Shown here in pieces: positions 12,819-25,173 of a stretch of 64,000 nucleotides of DNA. Location: the NCBI GenBank assembly GCA_002633025.1, contig NMRB01000010.1, forward strand, positions 130,788 to 194,787, in the 5' to 3' direction. Within the stretch, counting starts at the first letter, position 1, and each line of letters starts with the position of its first letter. Below the pieces are notes generated by a model that did not search any database, was not told the DNA's origin, and saw nothing but the letters and a program-made list of their open reading frames with translations. Made by a program: the position numbers and the translations under genes. This DNA comes from Notospermus geniculatus (taxonomy: Eukaryota > Nemertea > Pilidiophora > Heteronemertea > Lineidae).

Positions 12819-13133
12819 CTACAACTATGGAGGGCATTGGTCGCTTACTTTCTTTCTGTATTCTTCATCCCTACAACTATGGAGGGCATTGGTCGCTTAT
12901 TTTGTTTCTGTATTCTTCATCTCTACAACTATGGAGGGCATTGGTCGCTTACTTTGTTTCTGTATTCTTCACCCCTACAACTATGGAGGGCATTATTGGT
13001 CGCTTACTTTGTTTCTGTATTCTTCATCCCTACAACTATGGAGGGCATTGGTCGCTTACTTTGTTTCTGTATTCTTCACCCCTACAACTATGGAGGGCAT
13101 TGGTCGCTTACTTTGTTTCTATCTTCTTCATCT
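12819..13133 (+). repeat. Minisatellite, six 52-bp units
   Basis: Units start at 12819, 12871, 12923, 12975, 13030 and 13082. Each begins CTACAACTATGGAGGGCATT. The fourth unit is 55 bases because of a 3-base ATT insertion. The others vary at a few positions, such as CTTACTTTC versus CTTACTTTG and CATCC versus CACCC. Because 52 is one more than a multiple of three and the unit has no forward stop in any phase, all three forward frames stay open. This produces frames of 144, 116 and 111 codons that share one peptide repeat. The phase cycling argues that these are by-products of the array, not a gene. Confidence 0.97.
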
Positions 13134-14398
13134 CAGTTGTCAAAGTAGATAACAAATTACAGAACGAAGGACTAACGGCAGAATTCCCAACCCTTAAATT
13201 GTCTTTCTATTGAATCGCACCAATGATCTGTAACAATATCTTCGCACTGAGGGTACCATAGTGGGAGGTGTCTAAATTTTCGGATTCTGGTGAAGTGAAG
13301 TCTACTGTCAATGTATTGATCGATCATTTTCTGGAAACTTGAAATGGGTACGTGGTGTCAAGGTATGTTCATCCAAACTACTAAGTATGCACAAGGTGTA
13401 TCATGGTTTATGTAAAAGCTGAATATAAGAGGCAGATGGTCTGATCAATGGTCTAAGCCAACAGCACCAAGTGATAAACTCCAGGCCACTTTGGGGGAAT
13501 AATTATGGATGATATAAGCACTACCAAGTATGCACAATGTTGGTCATAAGGCCAATCCAACATATGCCAATTGCACTTGTAATGAATGACAACAGCTTCA
13601 TGTGGAGTACTGCTGTGGGAGTAGACAGAAGATGGTATGTGGGCCCTTTCACCCAAGTATGACATTTGCTTTGAGAGCCAGCATAAAGCCACTGGCTATG
13701 TCATGCTTTATACGGTGCAATGGAAACACATTTCCACGGAACTGCCGAAAAAAATTGAGTACTATGGCATATTTTTGCCAAAGTCATTGCACATGAAATT
13801 TGATCATATGAAATTTGAACTCCATTATCTTGCACAATGATAATCTACTTACCGTTCTGTATGAAACTGATCATGACCACTAAGACTTCATTTAGCTGCA
13901 GAAGTGACATTTCAGCCACATAGTAGTCTAAAAAACCTCAATTTAAATTTCAAATTTTGTCTTATCAATAGCAAAGAAAGTAACCCAAGATGCAGAGACG
14001 ATGTGGCAACATTGCCCAGATTTCATACCGTCCCATGCCACATCATATTTCTTCCCATGGTGTATCAATTTAATATTCATTATGCATGCACAGTCTCCAG
14101 TGTCCAGCTCTTTGTTGACAGACTGCTGATGTGACAACCCGCGGAAGCTCGATTAGCCTCCTCTTGGGAGAGTTCCATTCATGAACAGATCAAAGTCACT
14201 CACATCTAATGGATTTTCTACTATAATGTACAACTGCTGTCAGATTACTTGAAGTATGGCTACTACAATGTGAGTCAATGAATGAAAACCACTCAAGTTT
14301 TGGTCAGCTGAAGTCAGACAGCATCAAAATGTATTTTTTTGAGAATATTTCGGAAGGGTGAAAATAAGTTTGTCACTATTAGATCCATTGATCATCTT
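13134..14398. other. No gene recognised
   Basis: Only short frames (under 80 codons) occur. A 13-15-base direct repeat containing ATGAAATTTGA sits near 13793-13818. Nothing else is identifiable. Confidence 0.4.
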
Positions 14399-14412
14399 AT
14401 TACCATGGATAC
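14399..14412. promoter_or_regulatory. X-box-like motif, imperfect
   Basis: ATTACCATGGATAC resembles the RFX X-box palindrome GTTRCCATGGYAAC. It keeps the CCATGG centre and the TTACC half but differs at the outer bases. It lies 94 bases upstream of a perfect site. Alone it would not be worth calling. Confidence 0.25.
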
Positions 14413-14492
14413 AGTCAAAACCTGAACATGTAACCAGATTAGCCTCTATTATGCCCCAGTGCTCTGGTATCTCCCTCTGACTAACCCCTCTT

Positions 14493-14506
14493 GTTGCCAT
14501 GGCAAC
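14493..14506. promoter_or_regulatory. Perfect palindromic RFX X-box
   Basis: GTTGCCATGGCAAC is an exact 14-base palindrome identical to the consensus bound by RFX winged-helix transcription factors, which activate ciliary and other genes in animals. A specific 14-mer is expected about 0.0002 times in 64 kb of random sequence, so the match is unlikely to be chance, though a search over many motifs weakens that figure. No ciliary gene is visible nearby. It could be a distal enhancer element or a promoter of an exon I did not recognise. Confidence 0.5.
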
Positions 14507-14873
14507 TGAATTCTGCCCATGATTTGGTGCTTGCATCACGATTGGAGATGAAAAATTTTATTAGATAAGAAACAAAGACGGGGTAGTGGACATTTTTTTG
14601 CAAATGAATACTTGATTAGAAATGGCCTGAAATCATTTGCTGACAGCATAATGGACATTTGCCATCAATGGACATCCGTTGGGATTGCCACACATTGATC
14701 TTGGAATTAGAATTCAATGCAGACACCTGGATTTCATATTCAGTGCCATTCAAATTTCAAAATCAGGCTTGGCCTTTACTTGTGATTTTTAATTTCATTA
14801 GGGCTGTCCCAAAGACAGCGAATTAGGTATAGATCTATGCTTAAGCAGTTGCATAGATGGTACAGAGCGTAGC
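14507..14873. other. No gene recognised
   Basis: This is AT-rich spacer between the X-box and the hairpin element. A 71-codon reverse-strand frame (14324-14539) overlaps its left edge and the X-box and shows no known domain. Confidence 0.4.
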
Positions 14874-15010
14874 TAAGGCTGCAATCGCATAGAGGTACAC
14901 GCTACACGGGCACGCCAGTTAGCAATGGCTTCATGGTCGCGAGCCCTTTGTGAAGCCATTGTTAAACGGCGTGCCCTTGTAGCGTGTAGCTCTATGCGAT
15001 TGCAGCCTTA
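14874..15010. mobile_element. Hairpin MITE or foldback element, 137 bp
   Basis: The arms 14874-14933 and 14951-15010 are 60 bases each and pair at 55 positions (about 92%). The loop is 17 bases (14934-14950). The outer end is TAAGGCTGCAATCGCATAGA in both orientations. It is more G+C-rich than its surroundings. The near-perfect stem suggests recent insertion. No target-site duplication is clear beyond a possible TA at the edges. A hairpin transcript is possible but nothing shows transcription. Confidence 0.85.
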
Positions 15011-18000
15011 TGGCGTATCGATAGGCCTATATGATTTGATGGAAGAAATATCATCACGATTGTAACTGATTTACTTAGTATAACAACTGATGAGATTGGT
15101 GAGATGTTTTTGGAATGGTTAACTTTTACTATGGATGACAAACACTCTAGGTCATGATATTAAGAAAGCGGTAGGTTTGGTACAGCGATCGCCATCCTTC
15201 TTGACAGAAACATATCAAAAGCAAAGCAAAGGTCCATACATTCTCATTCCAGCGGTGGTCAATTCCTCTAGTCTTCAAGTCAGAACAGGAATTGTCACAA
15301 AGTCAATGCCGTCCTGGCCTGTTATTGGATTTCTTTCAGCTGCTTTAAGCAGAACCGTTTCCACCTTGTCAAATCGCATGATGTATTGATCAGCAGTGAA
15401 AAAGCAGCGCGAGATCATTGGTGGGAAAAGTACCTCCTCTTGCTCCATTGCTTTTGTGTGTATACCAGTGCAAAACACTCCAAAAAAAATCACTAATAAA
15501 ATAGAATAAAAAAATACTTGATAGTGTCCACTGTTTTTCCTATTAGTCTTTCGTGGTGTACACAAGACTTGGTAATTAATGGACAACGAACTTCCTCTTT
15601 CCAACAAAATGAATGGTTATTAGTTCCTGCATTGGTTTGACTACACAGCTGGACAGTTGAGACGTACGCTCAGCTACAGGTGAGCTCAATCTGTTTGGTG
15701 TGTGATTTTGGTTGTCAGCCTGAATGGAAACCACAACTTCCCGTTGTCGCTGAACAATCGTGGGCAGCCCAGAGTCAGACTGGATTACCCTGTCTGCTTG
15801 GAATTGACCACTGGTATCATCTTTAAGACTGATATATCTTCCTCGTCACTAACTCTATTATCATTTTTTATGCCAAAACGATTTTGTCAGATGTATGGGG
15901 CATGGTAAACAAATTCCCCAAAATTTTTGGCCCCCAGTGACGATGCATCATCTTCAACAGGCATGACAGGTCTCATTCATGATTTGACCTGATTGACATT
16001 AGGTCTGGAATCTGTCCCATGTTTGAAAATCTGAAGTCAGACAAAAATGAGCACACACCTTATTGGGTCATCAACACTTCACACCTTCGTTGTGAAGACC
16101 CCCTGTAGCCTCCGAAAGTGACAACTTTGAATTAGAGGTTGAACCCTGGTTTTATAACACGGTTTTGATTCTGGAGGAAGATATCACAGCCTCGGTCATG
16201 CATCGTATGAATGGCCAGTCACACCTTTGATTCACACCTAAATAAACCGAACTATATTATTCAAAATGTGGGTATCAACAGTTAGTGAAGTAGGCCTGTT
16301 ATGAAGGAGACCCATTATTAAAACCAGATGGTCTATCCAAGCAGCCACTTCTGGTTTTAATGCAGGCAAAAATCTCCAAACGAAAATTCCACAGTGGTTG
16401 CCAGAGCCAGTGAGAGATCAATGAGCATTTCTCTGTGGCAATGCAAGCGTGCAGGTATTTTGAGAGCCATACAGGCCACACTGACATTTCTCATTTAGAC
16501 ACAGATGTGGTTGTTGAACAGTTTTAGGTGACCAAACCAAAGTATCAATGCGATTAATCGTCTCGAATAGCCAGCTGTGCATTTCCAAGGCAGGCAGTGG
16601 TTGACCTTGCATGGCAGCAGCCAATGTTTTTCCTTGTTGAGGCATTTACATGTATGCTTTTTTCTCATTATCAATGAATAAAAGGCCATCTCTCAAGCTA
16701 CTTATGTTCCTCACTTGGTTGGGGTCCTTTACTTGCCCTTGCAAAGGCACAAGGCTTACTCCCTTCCGTCTTCAGTAAACTCCAACTGTGTTAGCATCCG
16801 GGCATAGCCCAATCAGCAACTTCCAGGAAAGTTCACCAGATGTCACCACATGATCATAACAAGATGAGATTGAGAAAAATATCTGATGAGTGCATACAAA
16901 GTCTCAATAAGCGTGAGCGCATTTACCTGACAATCATTTTTGCTAATTGGTATGAAATTTCTCTGCTCATCTGTTGGTCAGGACAATTACTTTCTTGGCA
17001 ACAAATTGGTGCCTGAGAATCTCTTCGTGTGCAGCTCGTCATGAATATGTTGACCCACAAAGTCTGACCATCAACTCAGAACCATGCTCAGTTACTAACG
17101 AGAGGAGAAATACATTTTTTGCCACTAATTTTCATGAAAATGAAATTGATTGGATTATTCCAGAGACCTTTCTCTAGCCACATTGTTGCTGTGTGAACAA
17201 AATCAGATGTGGAGCCTAGGTAGGGTCAGATTGGAGTAAGCATTTCCTGCAGTGTCAGACTACACTACTGGCGACTCCACCAGCAAACTCGTGCTTCCCA
17301 TGACATTTTCTTTCACCCCAAGTGTCATTCAAGTCTCAGGTTACCTTAGTTCCACATTTTTGTTATTTTCTAGCACCACTTATACCAAAGGTGAGAGCAC
17401 ATCAGGTAATGTCTAACCTGGACAAGGTCACTCACACTTCCTATTGTTTTTCTGTTCCCTTGGGCTGTTGACACCTAACCTAACTACTGAACCAATATCA
17501 GAAAAAAGATCGACGAAGGTTGAAATGACTCTATATTTTTACCGCTTTTGCTACATTGACATGCAGTCATTCAATATCAAGAGGGATACATTTCCTACCT
17601 GTTGCCAACTTTTTGTTTGGTCAGCGTTCATCTAGTTTGATAGGCCCAACAGATCGACATGAGTTTAATAATTACGGTGTGCTTTCTGGAGCTTGAGATG
17701 ACGAATGGACGAAGCTTTTTCCTGTTTGGGATAACCGTCCGCACCATGACCCCCTCCCAGGATGGGTATTGTGCAAAAACATAAAATTTGTCTGATGTCA
17801 GTGCGTTTGAAAAACACTATAGGCTAAGCAAGGTCTAAACTGGTGTGGCCACTTTTGCCTCTGCATGTAATGAGTCGTGGTAAGTGCAGTTTGTTGAATG
17901 TAGGCCTACAGAGCATCTGGTACAGTCTGCATATTACAGTCTGTATGGTGTGGGCAATTAGGGTCAGGTCAAGTTGTGGAAACATTATGCCAACAGCTGC

Positions 18001-19782
18001 TGAACGGTATAAAAAATGCCACAATATGATGTGCATTTTTCAAGAAGTGCACAGGCCCTCAACAAACTTAGACATAGTAAAACGAGGTTTTGTTCTTTCC
18101 AGAAAATGAACGTTGAAGCAGCACCTTTTTACTTGGACGTGTGTGTTGTTGGCTGGACCAGTTCCAATTCTGCTGAGCCACAGAACTCGAAATATGTTGC
18201 ATCCTGTAGAGCAGCCTGTCCTTCGTTGACCTGAGGCTGACTTTCTTTCCTCAGGTGAACTTCAAGATAATCCCTGTCTTGCTGTGCTAGTATAATGAGA
18301 TGGCCAGCATGGCTAACTCAGGGTAAGATGCAGAGAGTGCACAAGAAACGTACTGGACTTGTGGCACTGGAAATTTGATTCCATTCGTGTTCCCTGACAG
18401 TGAATGCTTTTTTTGGTTATTTTTCTAATACCGTAGGCATATTATTTCGCTGAGATGAAGTCACATAAAATGCTTTATGATGGTAAATCATTGAATATTT
18501 AAGAATATGAATTCAATCATTATACATGCTTCTGTTGGCCTATATATCGCAAGCTCTTTTCAAGCACGTGACCTCATTGCATAAAATGACCCAATCCATC
18601 AGAAAGATTTGTAGCGCTGTACCACAAATCTTCTTGAGTAAAAGGCTCTTGCCATCGGCTAGGACGAGTCAGATCACAACTGGTTTACACACTCTCAATA
18701 TCTCGTAATTTCCAGTGTCCACTTATCGTGGTGAAGAACATTTTTTACTCTCTGATTCATTCTGCACGGAGCTATTATGTGTCAAAAGGCAATTGACCAT
18801 GATTGTGGGAATTGTGCAATCTGTGAGTCTGATCATCTGCACTGTCCAACCTTTGGGCATTTCATCAGTGAGATTTCTTTACCAAAACCAATGTTAATCA
18901 GTCATCTCACATCTTTTTTTATAGTAGAATTATAGTAAAATACACTAATAAAACTCTCCTTAAGATACGGAAAAGGATACTCCATCATTGGTTTTGCTTA
19001 GATGAAAGTGACAAGTATTGACTAGTTTGAAATTGACAACTCACTCGCCAGTGTGTAAATTAGAAAAACATTATGAGTTTGAAAGTACACAAGTGGACAA
19101 AATATGCATTTGACTTCATTATGAAAGAAATGTAATTTCTTGTTTGCAGATTCTTTTTGGCAAAAAAAACTCACAGTGGAGACTGCAGTGATTATAATTT
19201 TCATTAATTACGTGATTAATCACTGGCTGTAGATACATTGATACTGAGGATACTACTGGAGTTAGTATTCAAAATGACTCTAACTTATTGCATAATGCAA
19301 AAAATTGTACGACACTAATATTGAAAATACGCATCTTTACCAATCTTTCACACACTTTGAGTATCGAAACTTTTTATGTGACAGCACATGTTTCCATGTT
19401 GTGACGTATAGATTTCTTGAAATGAATCACTGCATATTATGACGTGCTCTCAACTGACCTGCTTTCAAAAAGTACTGATGAAGTACACGTCCCATGCCTA
19501 GTGCATACGTCAGTGTAATGAAATTGTTGATAAAGTTATTGTTGCATTATTTTCTTTCCACTGGTTAATTCCTTAAAATTTTTAGACACCATTTTATATA
19601 ATAGTTCAGAGCACTTGTAAAGTGCGTTCAGCCACGTACTGTATATATTGTGTTTTAACCTTTTGATGATTAATCCAGCTCTTGACTTGCGTTTTGAACT
19701 GTTGTGTTGCGAACATTCCTGAAACAATGGACTCCACTAATCGTGGAGGATTAGCGGAAGTGACATTCTAAAGCGGCCTATC
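15011..19782. other. No gene recognised; one reverse ORF noted
   Basis: The most notable frame is 15275-15607 on the reverse strand (110 codons). It has a hydrophobic stretch, FYSILLVIFFGVFC, near residue 32-45, followed by a charged segment. A polypyrimidine run ending in AG lies inside it, so a 3' splice acceptor is conceivable, but I recognise no family and cannot link it to another exon. The other frames are under 90 codons. TAGGCCTA occurs at 17901. Confidence 0.35.
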
Positions 19783-19914
19783 CACGTGCAATATTATTGC
19801 ACAATATGAGGATCAAAATGGGCAATATTGTTGCCAATCTTTCTCCCATCCATTATGCCAGAAGCACACGACACCCATTTTGGGCCCCATATTGTGCAAT
19901 AATATTGTACCGTG
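19783..19914. mobile_element. Terminal-inverted-repeat element (MITE-like), about 132 bp
   Basis: The arms 19783-19823 and 19872-19914 are inverted copies centred on CAATATTATTGCACAATATG, with AAAATGGG at their inner ends. The outermost paired bases are CACG and CGTG. The arm core is itself partly palindromic (GCAATATTATTGC). No target-site duplication is evident. The interior of about 48 bases has no coding potential. Confidence 0.7.
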
Positions 19915-22900
19915 AAAAAAACGCTTAATATGCTGGGTGGGGTGTTAGATATGCACAAGTTTTTATTCGGTTGGTCAGTGCGAAGTTCAACTTCAGTGTG
20001 GCAGTGTGTCCTGCTGTGCTTGTGTTGGACTCATTTCTGAGGAGCTCCTGTACGTGTCCCTTTTGGGAACTGTGGTCTGAGGCCCTTTTCGGGAACTGTG
20101 TTGACAGATTTGAGGTAATGTGTGAACAGTGTACATAATTTGTTCTTTATTTGATTTTATTGAATTTATTATTTTTGTCAGCCAGTGGTTGAAAGTATTT
20201 ACATGTATTTTATGTTGATACCAGCAGAGAACCAATTTCCGTACAAGACGCCACTTTGTCACAGTCAGAATGTGTGGGTTTACATACCCGAATTTGAATT
20301 TTCAGTCATCTGAAAACCCAACGTGCATTCAGGAAATATGCTCATCCATTATGCATATTTGGCCACACTGCAGCAATTGTGGGAACTAGTGCTCAATATT
20401 CTGCCCAGACTTCAAGATTTAACCATTGTCCAGTGAAGATTCGTGAAAGGCATACATGAATTATCAATAACACTTCATATATTTCAAGATCTCAATCATA
20501 AGCGCCAGACCCAATTAGATTTAGTAAATTGACGAAGCAGTCCACTTGCAGAGTGTCTCAGTTAATTAGGCCAATTATTAGAGCGAGAGCCATGATGAAT
20601 TCTTTGGACCAAGCCAGTAAACAGCAGCAGAAATGCACATGACTGCGGCAGTGGTCAAGTGTTTATAGATGCATTTTAGTTCCACGACATTTGAAGTCTT
20701 GAATTATCAAGACGTACATGTAAATGTGATCCTGTAGACTGAGTACGTACAGGCTACATAACCTCCGGTGCAATTTGAAATTAACTTGGACAAATCAGGA
20801 AGAATTGTCATAAAGCCATATTCAATATTTTTAATTCAAATGCGAGTTTGGTAACTCACCTCCTGCATACTGGAGTGAACTGAAAACCTAGTTATATTTT
20901 CTCCCAGCTGTACCAAGGTACAGTACTGTTTATTCAGGGCTAGCAATTTGGCCAGGCTTCAGCAGGTAAACATTAAAAACATGGTATCATTGAGGCTACA
21001 ACCTGGCCCTGCTTTCTATCATTCTGCTAGGACATGAACTAGGTCAGGAAAAACTCGAGCAAGCATTCTTGTTTTTTTAATTGGCCAGAAATACCCGTAT
21101 CATATCGGCTACAGGCAAGTACGGGGAAAGTACGCCTTACTGTGGATGTGGGTATTGCCAAGACTGATGATAGTGTGAAAATGTTTTGGGGCTGGCGCAT
21201 GGCACTTCAGAAAGTAGTGTAAAAGTTTAGTGTACATGTACATGTACAAGGCAGTGTTGTCTTGCAATGCTTTTTAAAAAAGTTAGGCCTTCATTTGGAG
21301 ATCTCAATTTATTTTATTGGTAACTGATCTGTTTTGGATAAAGTTCGTTGTGGTTGTAGTTAGTGGGTTATTCTATGACTGTTGGACAGTAAAGAAAAAA
21401 AAACTAAGTGTATGTCGAGTAGCAATGACATTTAGTAGCCTAATTGCCGAATCAGCAAATTGCTGTTATTGCCCATTTAATATGTCCTGCAAGGCATTTT
21501 ACAATGACATGAACAGCCAAATATTTTTTCGTACCTCTTTTATCATATTCTGAGAGTAGGCCATATCAAAATAGACTGGTCCAGTTGCTCGATCACTCTG
21601 GTTCTGGAATGGATTTCACTGAGTAGGCCTCCTACATTGTAGCACAGCTGCCAATATTATGTTGGGCAACTTTCTGCTCGGACAGCAAAAGTGTTGCTGG
21701 CATATGTATTCTGTAGGCCCACTTTGGCGCCAGACAGTGTAGTGGTGGTGTGTCAGTTGAATTGAGCCAGATGCACAAACTAGTTCACTGCTACTTTGCT
21801 TTCATTGATGAGATGAAACAGTTGGTCCATTGCGATACACCACTATCAAGTGACACATCATTGAACTGAAATAATGTGTGTGCTACAGCCAAACTGAACG
21901 AGGTGTTGATCAAATCAGCAATCTGTTCCAGGAACATAAAACACATTGTAAATCTACAACAAATATGAATGGCCCTTCAGCAACTAAGCTTCACTGTCCA
22001 ACTCCGAGAGATGCCATCATCAAAATGATGAAGGGACAACCCTACAATGTTCTATCGTGATGTTAAATGTGCTTATGGTATAGGTTAACCAGACATTTTA
22101 CTTGACCATTAAAAAACTTCCGACTCGGCCGAACGGTAACCGCAACTATTCTCTATCATCTGCTTCAAGTCATCCAATTCTTCTCTGACCTAATTTTTGA
22201 GGATTCGTGTAACCGCAATTATTTTGATGACATGCCCATGTAAACATGTGGGAGATTGGGGTAGTTGCTGACCTCTGTCGTGGCTTGACTATTGTAGTGG
22301 AAGGATTTACACAATAGCATCAGTGTCCACAATAGAGTGGCTGAAGGAGTCAACCGGGGCCAACTGGGAGTTTTGTAGTAACACAAAGGCGGTTTCAAAT
22401 GACATCCTCTGATTCTATCATTTTTGTCCAAGATGCTGCAATATGGCTTAAAATGAAGCAGATATTCCAGACATAACGTCTCCCCATGGTTGATCAGACA
22501 CAGCGATGATGTTCTCAGGAAAAAGGATTTTTAGGCGTAGGACTTGTAAATTGACAGCTCGCTTTAAGTTAGTACACTGTAATTTCATCAGAAAACCTTT
22601 GCAATTTGCCAAGTTAGAGCAGTTTAGACCATGTCAGTGCAGAAACTTCCGCCTCGGATCAATGCTGTGTTGAGCAGTTGACAATTGACACAGATGGCAA
22701 TGGTCAAAAACGCACTTCCAGGCATGCCAGGGTATCAAATGTTCAAAAACATTGCAGGACGTCCATTTTGACCTTTAGACACCAGGTTAGATGATGTGCA
22801 CTCTCAAAATGCACCAATTTTTTTGGCCTATTCAGTTACTTTAAACCATTTCAGGTAAGCATCGTGACCTATCACTATGATCCACTTACTATGCTCACAA

Positions 22901-23351
22901 CCCCGGGTAAAAATAGGTCCATTTCTTTTCAACCCAGTTCTTAGTCTGCACCAACACCAGCAGGCTCTAATGGTTCATTGGATACTTCAATCATTTTTTA
23001 GTGCGAAAGCTGTGCTTAGCAAACCTGTGGAACCATATCAACAATCTGCTCTTGAGTAATTTTTTATAGATCCATACTGCTTCAGCACATGGGCCATTAA
23101 AACTGACCTCAGGACAAACTGATGTAGTGATTCACTCCCATTCATAACAAGACCCTATTGTCCTTCAGCAATGGACGTCTGCTAAAATCCTACAGAAAAT
23201 TTTGAGGACACAAAGAAAGAATACACATGCTGTAGACGTAACCCTGGCTTGATATTTTGATTTTTTTTTAGCTTTCAGTGGCCTTAGTATCTAATGGAGT
23301 TTTCAGAATTGGCCTATTTGTTAATTTCGACCCTCTGTCAAAGTCAATAGC
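19915..23351. other. No gene recognised
   Basis: Contains a short hexamer array, about three units of TGTACA/CATGTA, at 21231-21248. A 15-base near-repeat, GTAACCGCAAYTATT, occurs at about 22136 and 22209. Frames are under 90 codons. A near-duplicate of CCCTTTTGGGAACTGTG lies within 20050-20105. Confidence 0.4.
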
Positions 23352-23465
23352 GAGGTTTCGCAAGCGCCCGGTTAGGCCCTACGACAACGTTTATCTATTG
23401 TTTGGGTGCACCCACATAATAGATAAACGTCGTCGCAGGGCCTAACCGGGCGCTTGCGAAACCTC
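23352..23465 (+). mobile_element. Near-perfect palindromic MITE, copy 1
   Basis: This is a 114-base palindrome with its axis between 23408 and 23409. Its two 57-base halves match at 53 positions. It begins GAGGTTTCGCAAGCGCCCGG and ends with the inverse. It has essentially no loop. A second copy lies at 33240-33356 in the same orientation, matching at all but nine positions plus a 3-base insertion. Two copies with independent substitutions show a dispersed family, not a local inversion. No transposase is present, so the element is non-autonomous. No clear target-site duplication is seen. Confidence 0.93.
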
Positions 23466-25123
23466 CCTAATCTCCATGAAATACCTCAGTTTGTTTCAGA
23501 ATGGTTCATTTTGGCTGTTTGTAAAACAAGTCAACATCAGGTCTTGTGGGGGTAGTTAAGGGGTCATGAAATGTAAAATCTGCAATGCCAGTAATACGAA
23601 TTCCATAAGAATTGATGTTGACTTTTTTGTTCCCATGTTGTCACATGACACTGGCTACCTGATGAGAAAATCAGGAGAAAATTGAAGGCGCAATTTGGCC
23701 CTCAATTTCTCTAGTGTCTCTCTTTCTCTGGAAGAGTCTCTGATAACATTGACTCTTTGATTGGTCATCTGACCTAACCACCACAATCCAAGACCAGAAA
23801 AGCATTTTTTTCCATCAAATGGTGGATAGACTTGCGAATGACTAAGTAGCCATCTGACCCTATAACGAAGACATTGGGATTTTATATTTTTTATACATAT
23901 CGGCTGAAGCTTAACTCCCTGTGAATACATACATGTATTTCAACAATATCAGTCATCATTTGAAATGAAAAAGAAGATATACTTCCATTACCTAAACCTG
24001 AAATGAAAGAACCTGCGTCGAGGTTGATGTCCTAGGAAAGACCTGTTAATGATTTTTGTCAAAAATCACAGAAATGCTGCAAATCAGCTTCGTTTGATGA
24101 GGAGGCATATGTGAGTGTCCTCAGAACAGTTAGTTCTGCTCCAGTCAGCTTGGTGGTGCTGATTCCTTTATGCCAGCATCTATCGTATTGAGCAGTAACC
24201 TCAGTGGCCTTGATTGTAACAGTAATTTAAATATGGTACAAGCTTGGGCTCAATGACAGGCTGAGGTAGGGTTATTCACATCACCAAAAACAAGTGAATG
24301 CTGTCATTTGGTGAGGGTGCCAATTCCTGGGAAGGGTACGCACTTCCATTTCTTTAGTCATCATACTTGCATTTGTAAACCCCCGATTATTTTATGGCAC
24401 CATCTCCAAAAAGCTAACGATGGGCCTCAAGACTGATAAATTTTATGACGTTGATTCATTGTAACTTTCACTTACTTGTTTCTACTTCTAAGCCCTTCAT
24501 GCAGTCTGAATAGGGATTGCTGTCTTCACCTTAAAAACAAAAAAAGGTAAAATACTTAATTTTTTTGCAATATGGAAGATGAGTAGTTTGGTAAGGAATG
24601 AAAAAATTTCAAACTACATGCATGTTTTTTTCCTGAAAAAAGATCTCGGACAGCATTCTACTGTACATGTAATTGACAAGGAAACATCTACAGGGTGAGG
24701 TCAGTTTCTGGAACAGCCGTGTCTGCATGCTCTTGACCTAGATATGGTTTTCCGTGCTCTTTGGAAATAAAAGCTTTCTCTGTTGTATTTTGACTGAGTT
24801 ATCAGTCTCGGCTAATAGTTGCCCCGACCTGGGAAAGTGCTGTATCGGTCTCAGCTACTTGGCCTACTGATGTCAGGCGATTTCTTTCTCTATGACTCAG
24901 GTGTGAATTTCAAATAATGTCCAATAATAATGATAGCAATAACTGGGTTTTTACCAGGACACTCTGACCACTACAGTGATATGAGAGGGCACATCACCAA
25001 TGAAATTCAATAAATAAATTATTAATTCTAAAACTATTGAAGTTTGGTTTAATGATTAACACCTGGACCAACCGTAGGATGAAATATGAATTCTGTAAGT
25101 GTAATTGCTGCAGTGGAGTGACA

Positions 25124-25173
25124 CTGACCGTGGCACAGTTTGTAGGTCCTGACCATGGCACAGTTTGTAGCTC
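25124..25173 (+). repeat. Two-copy tandem repeat, 25-bp unit
   Basis: Two adjacent 25-base units, 25124-25148 and 25149-25173, share CTGACC, TGGCACAGTTTGTAG and TC, and differ at two positions. It is a small local duplication with no evident function. Confidence 0.8.

Noticed and set aside
12779-13213. Forward frames of 144, 116 and 111 codons with repeated tryptophan-rich peptides
   Set aside because: All come from the 52-bp minisatellite, whose unit is stop-free in all three forward phases; the frames encode the same peptide thirds in rotation.
20000-20025. GGCAGTGTG, resembling the start of miR-34
   Set aside because: The match stops after nine bases and no precursor stem is visible.
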